Assembly (NCBI GenBank): GCA_902805995.1
Contig: CADCUU010000152.1
Span: 1-5,990, forward strand
Direction of reading: 5' to 3'
Origin: an uncultured Rubellimicrobium sp.
Lineage (GTDB): Bacteria; Pseudomonadota; Alphaproteobacteria; Rhodobacterales; Rhodobacteraceae
DNA length: 5,990 bases
The notes below the pieces were generated by a model. The model was not told the origin of the DNA and did not search any database. It worked only from the letters and a program-made list of their open reading frames with translations. A program made the position numbers and the translations under genes. This document shows positions 5,706 through 5,990 of this stretch, piece after piece (within the stretch, counting starts at the first letter, position 1; every line of letters starts with the position of its first letter).

Positions 5706-5990
5706 CCCTCCGCCTGCGCCTTGAGCCGCGCCAGCGCGTCGTCCCAAGCCCCGGCGATCCGCTCCAGATGCGCCTGCGCCGCGGACAGCCCCTCGGGCCG
5801 CCCGCGGAACAGCACCTCCCGGCTCGCGCGCTCGGAGGCGAGCAGGCCCGCCTCCTCCAGCACCCGCAGGTGCTTGGTCACTCCCTGCCGCGAGATCGGC
5901 AGGCCCTCCGTCAGGTCCCGGATCGACAGCGCCTCGCCCTCGTGGAGCCGCCCGAGCAGCGCGAGGCGCGTCGGGTCGCCCAAGGCGGCA
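5702..5990 (-). CDS. ArsR/SmtB-family winged-helix regulator (N-terminus beyond window)
   Basis: Ninety-five C-terminal residues are visible. They begin [15 protein letters not shown], the usual first helix of ArsR-type repressors, which is normally preceded by only 5-15 residues. The frame stays open to the right edge, so the TTG at 5981-5983 is an internal leucine codon and the true start lies outside. The helix-turn-helix covers visible residues 21-50, with [10 protein letters not shown] followed by [19 protein letters not shown] as recognition helix. A short beta-wing follows (about 51-64), and a C-terminal helix at 69-92 is likely for dimerisation. There is no cysteine in the visible part, so the classic Cys-based arsenic or metal site is absent. 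The [12 protein letters not shown] wording is typical of ArsR proteins encoded beside SRPBCC/AHSA1-domain proteins, and such a partner could lie just outside; this is inference. The gene converges on hemE, whose expression it need not control. Confidence 0.9.
   Translation of the reverse strand, partial: AALGDPTRLALLGRLHEGEALSIRDLTEGLPISRQGVTKHLRVLEEAGLLASERASREVLFRGRPEGLSAAQAHLERIAGAWDDALARLKAQAEG

Noticed and set aside
4446..5747. 433-residue minus-strand frame opposite hemE
   Set aside because: Shadow of hemE and the start of hemC; no domain, biased composition.
5702..5983. TTG at 5981-5983 as the regulator's start
   Set aside because: The conserved ArsR sequence (AALGDPTRL) continues in frame to the right of it up to the window edge, so this codon is internal.

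Overview
The window looks like chromosomal DNA from a high-GC alphaproteobacterium, most likely of the Rhodobacterales (Rhodobacteraceae/Paracoccaceae). The reasons are the very G/C-biased third codon positions from about position 1000 onward, a typical alphaproteobacterial elongator tRNA-Met, and hemC and hemE as divergent neighbours with sequences of the type I know from that group. The assignment rests on recognition, not on a search.

Layout, left to right. Positions 1-244 (minus) hold a piece of a D-2-hydroxyacid dehydrogenase NAD-binding domain with no start codon before an in-frame stop, so it is probably a decayed remnant. Positions 245-841 hold no gene I can support. GC falls in this stretch to roughly 47% next to the tRNA, against roughly 70-75% in the genes to the right. 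A minus-strand tRNA-Met(CAU) with encoded CCA follows at 842-918, with a readable sigma-70-type promoter upstream of it. Then comes a plus-strand pair, an FAD-dependent 2-hydroxyacid dehydrogenase (1050-2462) and an MFS transporter (2462-3679), joined by a TGATG stop/start overlap. The heme/tetrapyrrole genes hemC (minus, 3649-4569) and hemE (plus, 4677-5705) diverge from a 107-bp spacer. The last feature is an ArsR-family regulator on the minus strand (5702 to the edge), cut by the window end.

How the genes fit together. The dehydrogenase and transporter form a two-gene translationally coupled unit, plausibly moving and oxidising a hydroxy acid, although the substrate cannot be read from sequence. 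HemC makes hydroxymethylbilane from four porphobilinogens, and HemE later decarboxylates uroporphyrinogen III to coproporphyrinogen III. The two enzymes act in the same pathway, separated by the uroporphyrinogen III synthase step, whose gene is not in the window. The ArsR-type regulator converges on hemE and need not regulate it.

The packing is very tight from 1050 to the end: MFS and hemC overlap tail-to-tail by 31 bp, and hemE and the regulator share one TTAA for both stop codons. I see no CRISPR array, intact mobile element, toxin-antitoxin or defence genes, and no convincing undescribed system. The most unusual part is the degraded, low-GC stretch downstream of the tRNA-Met 3' end.
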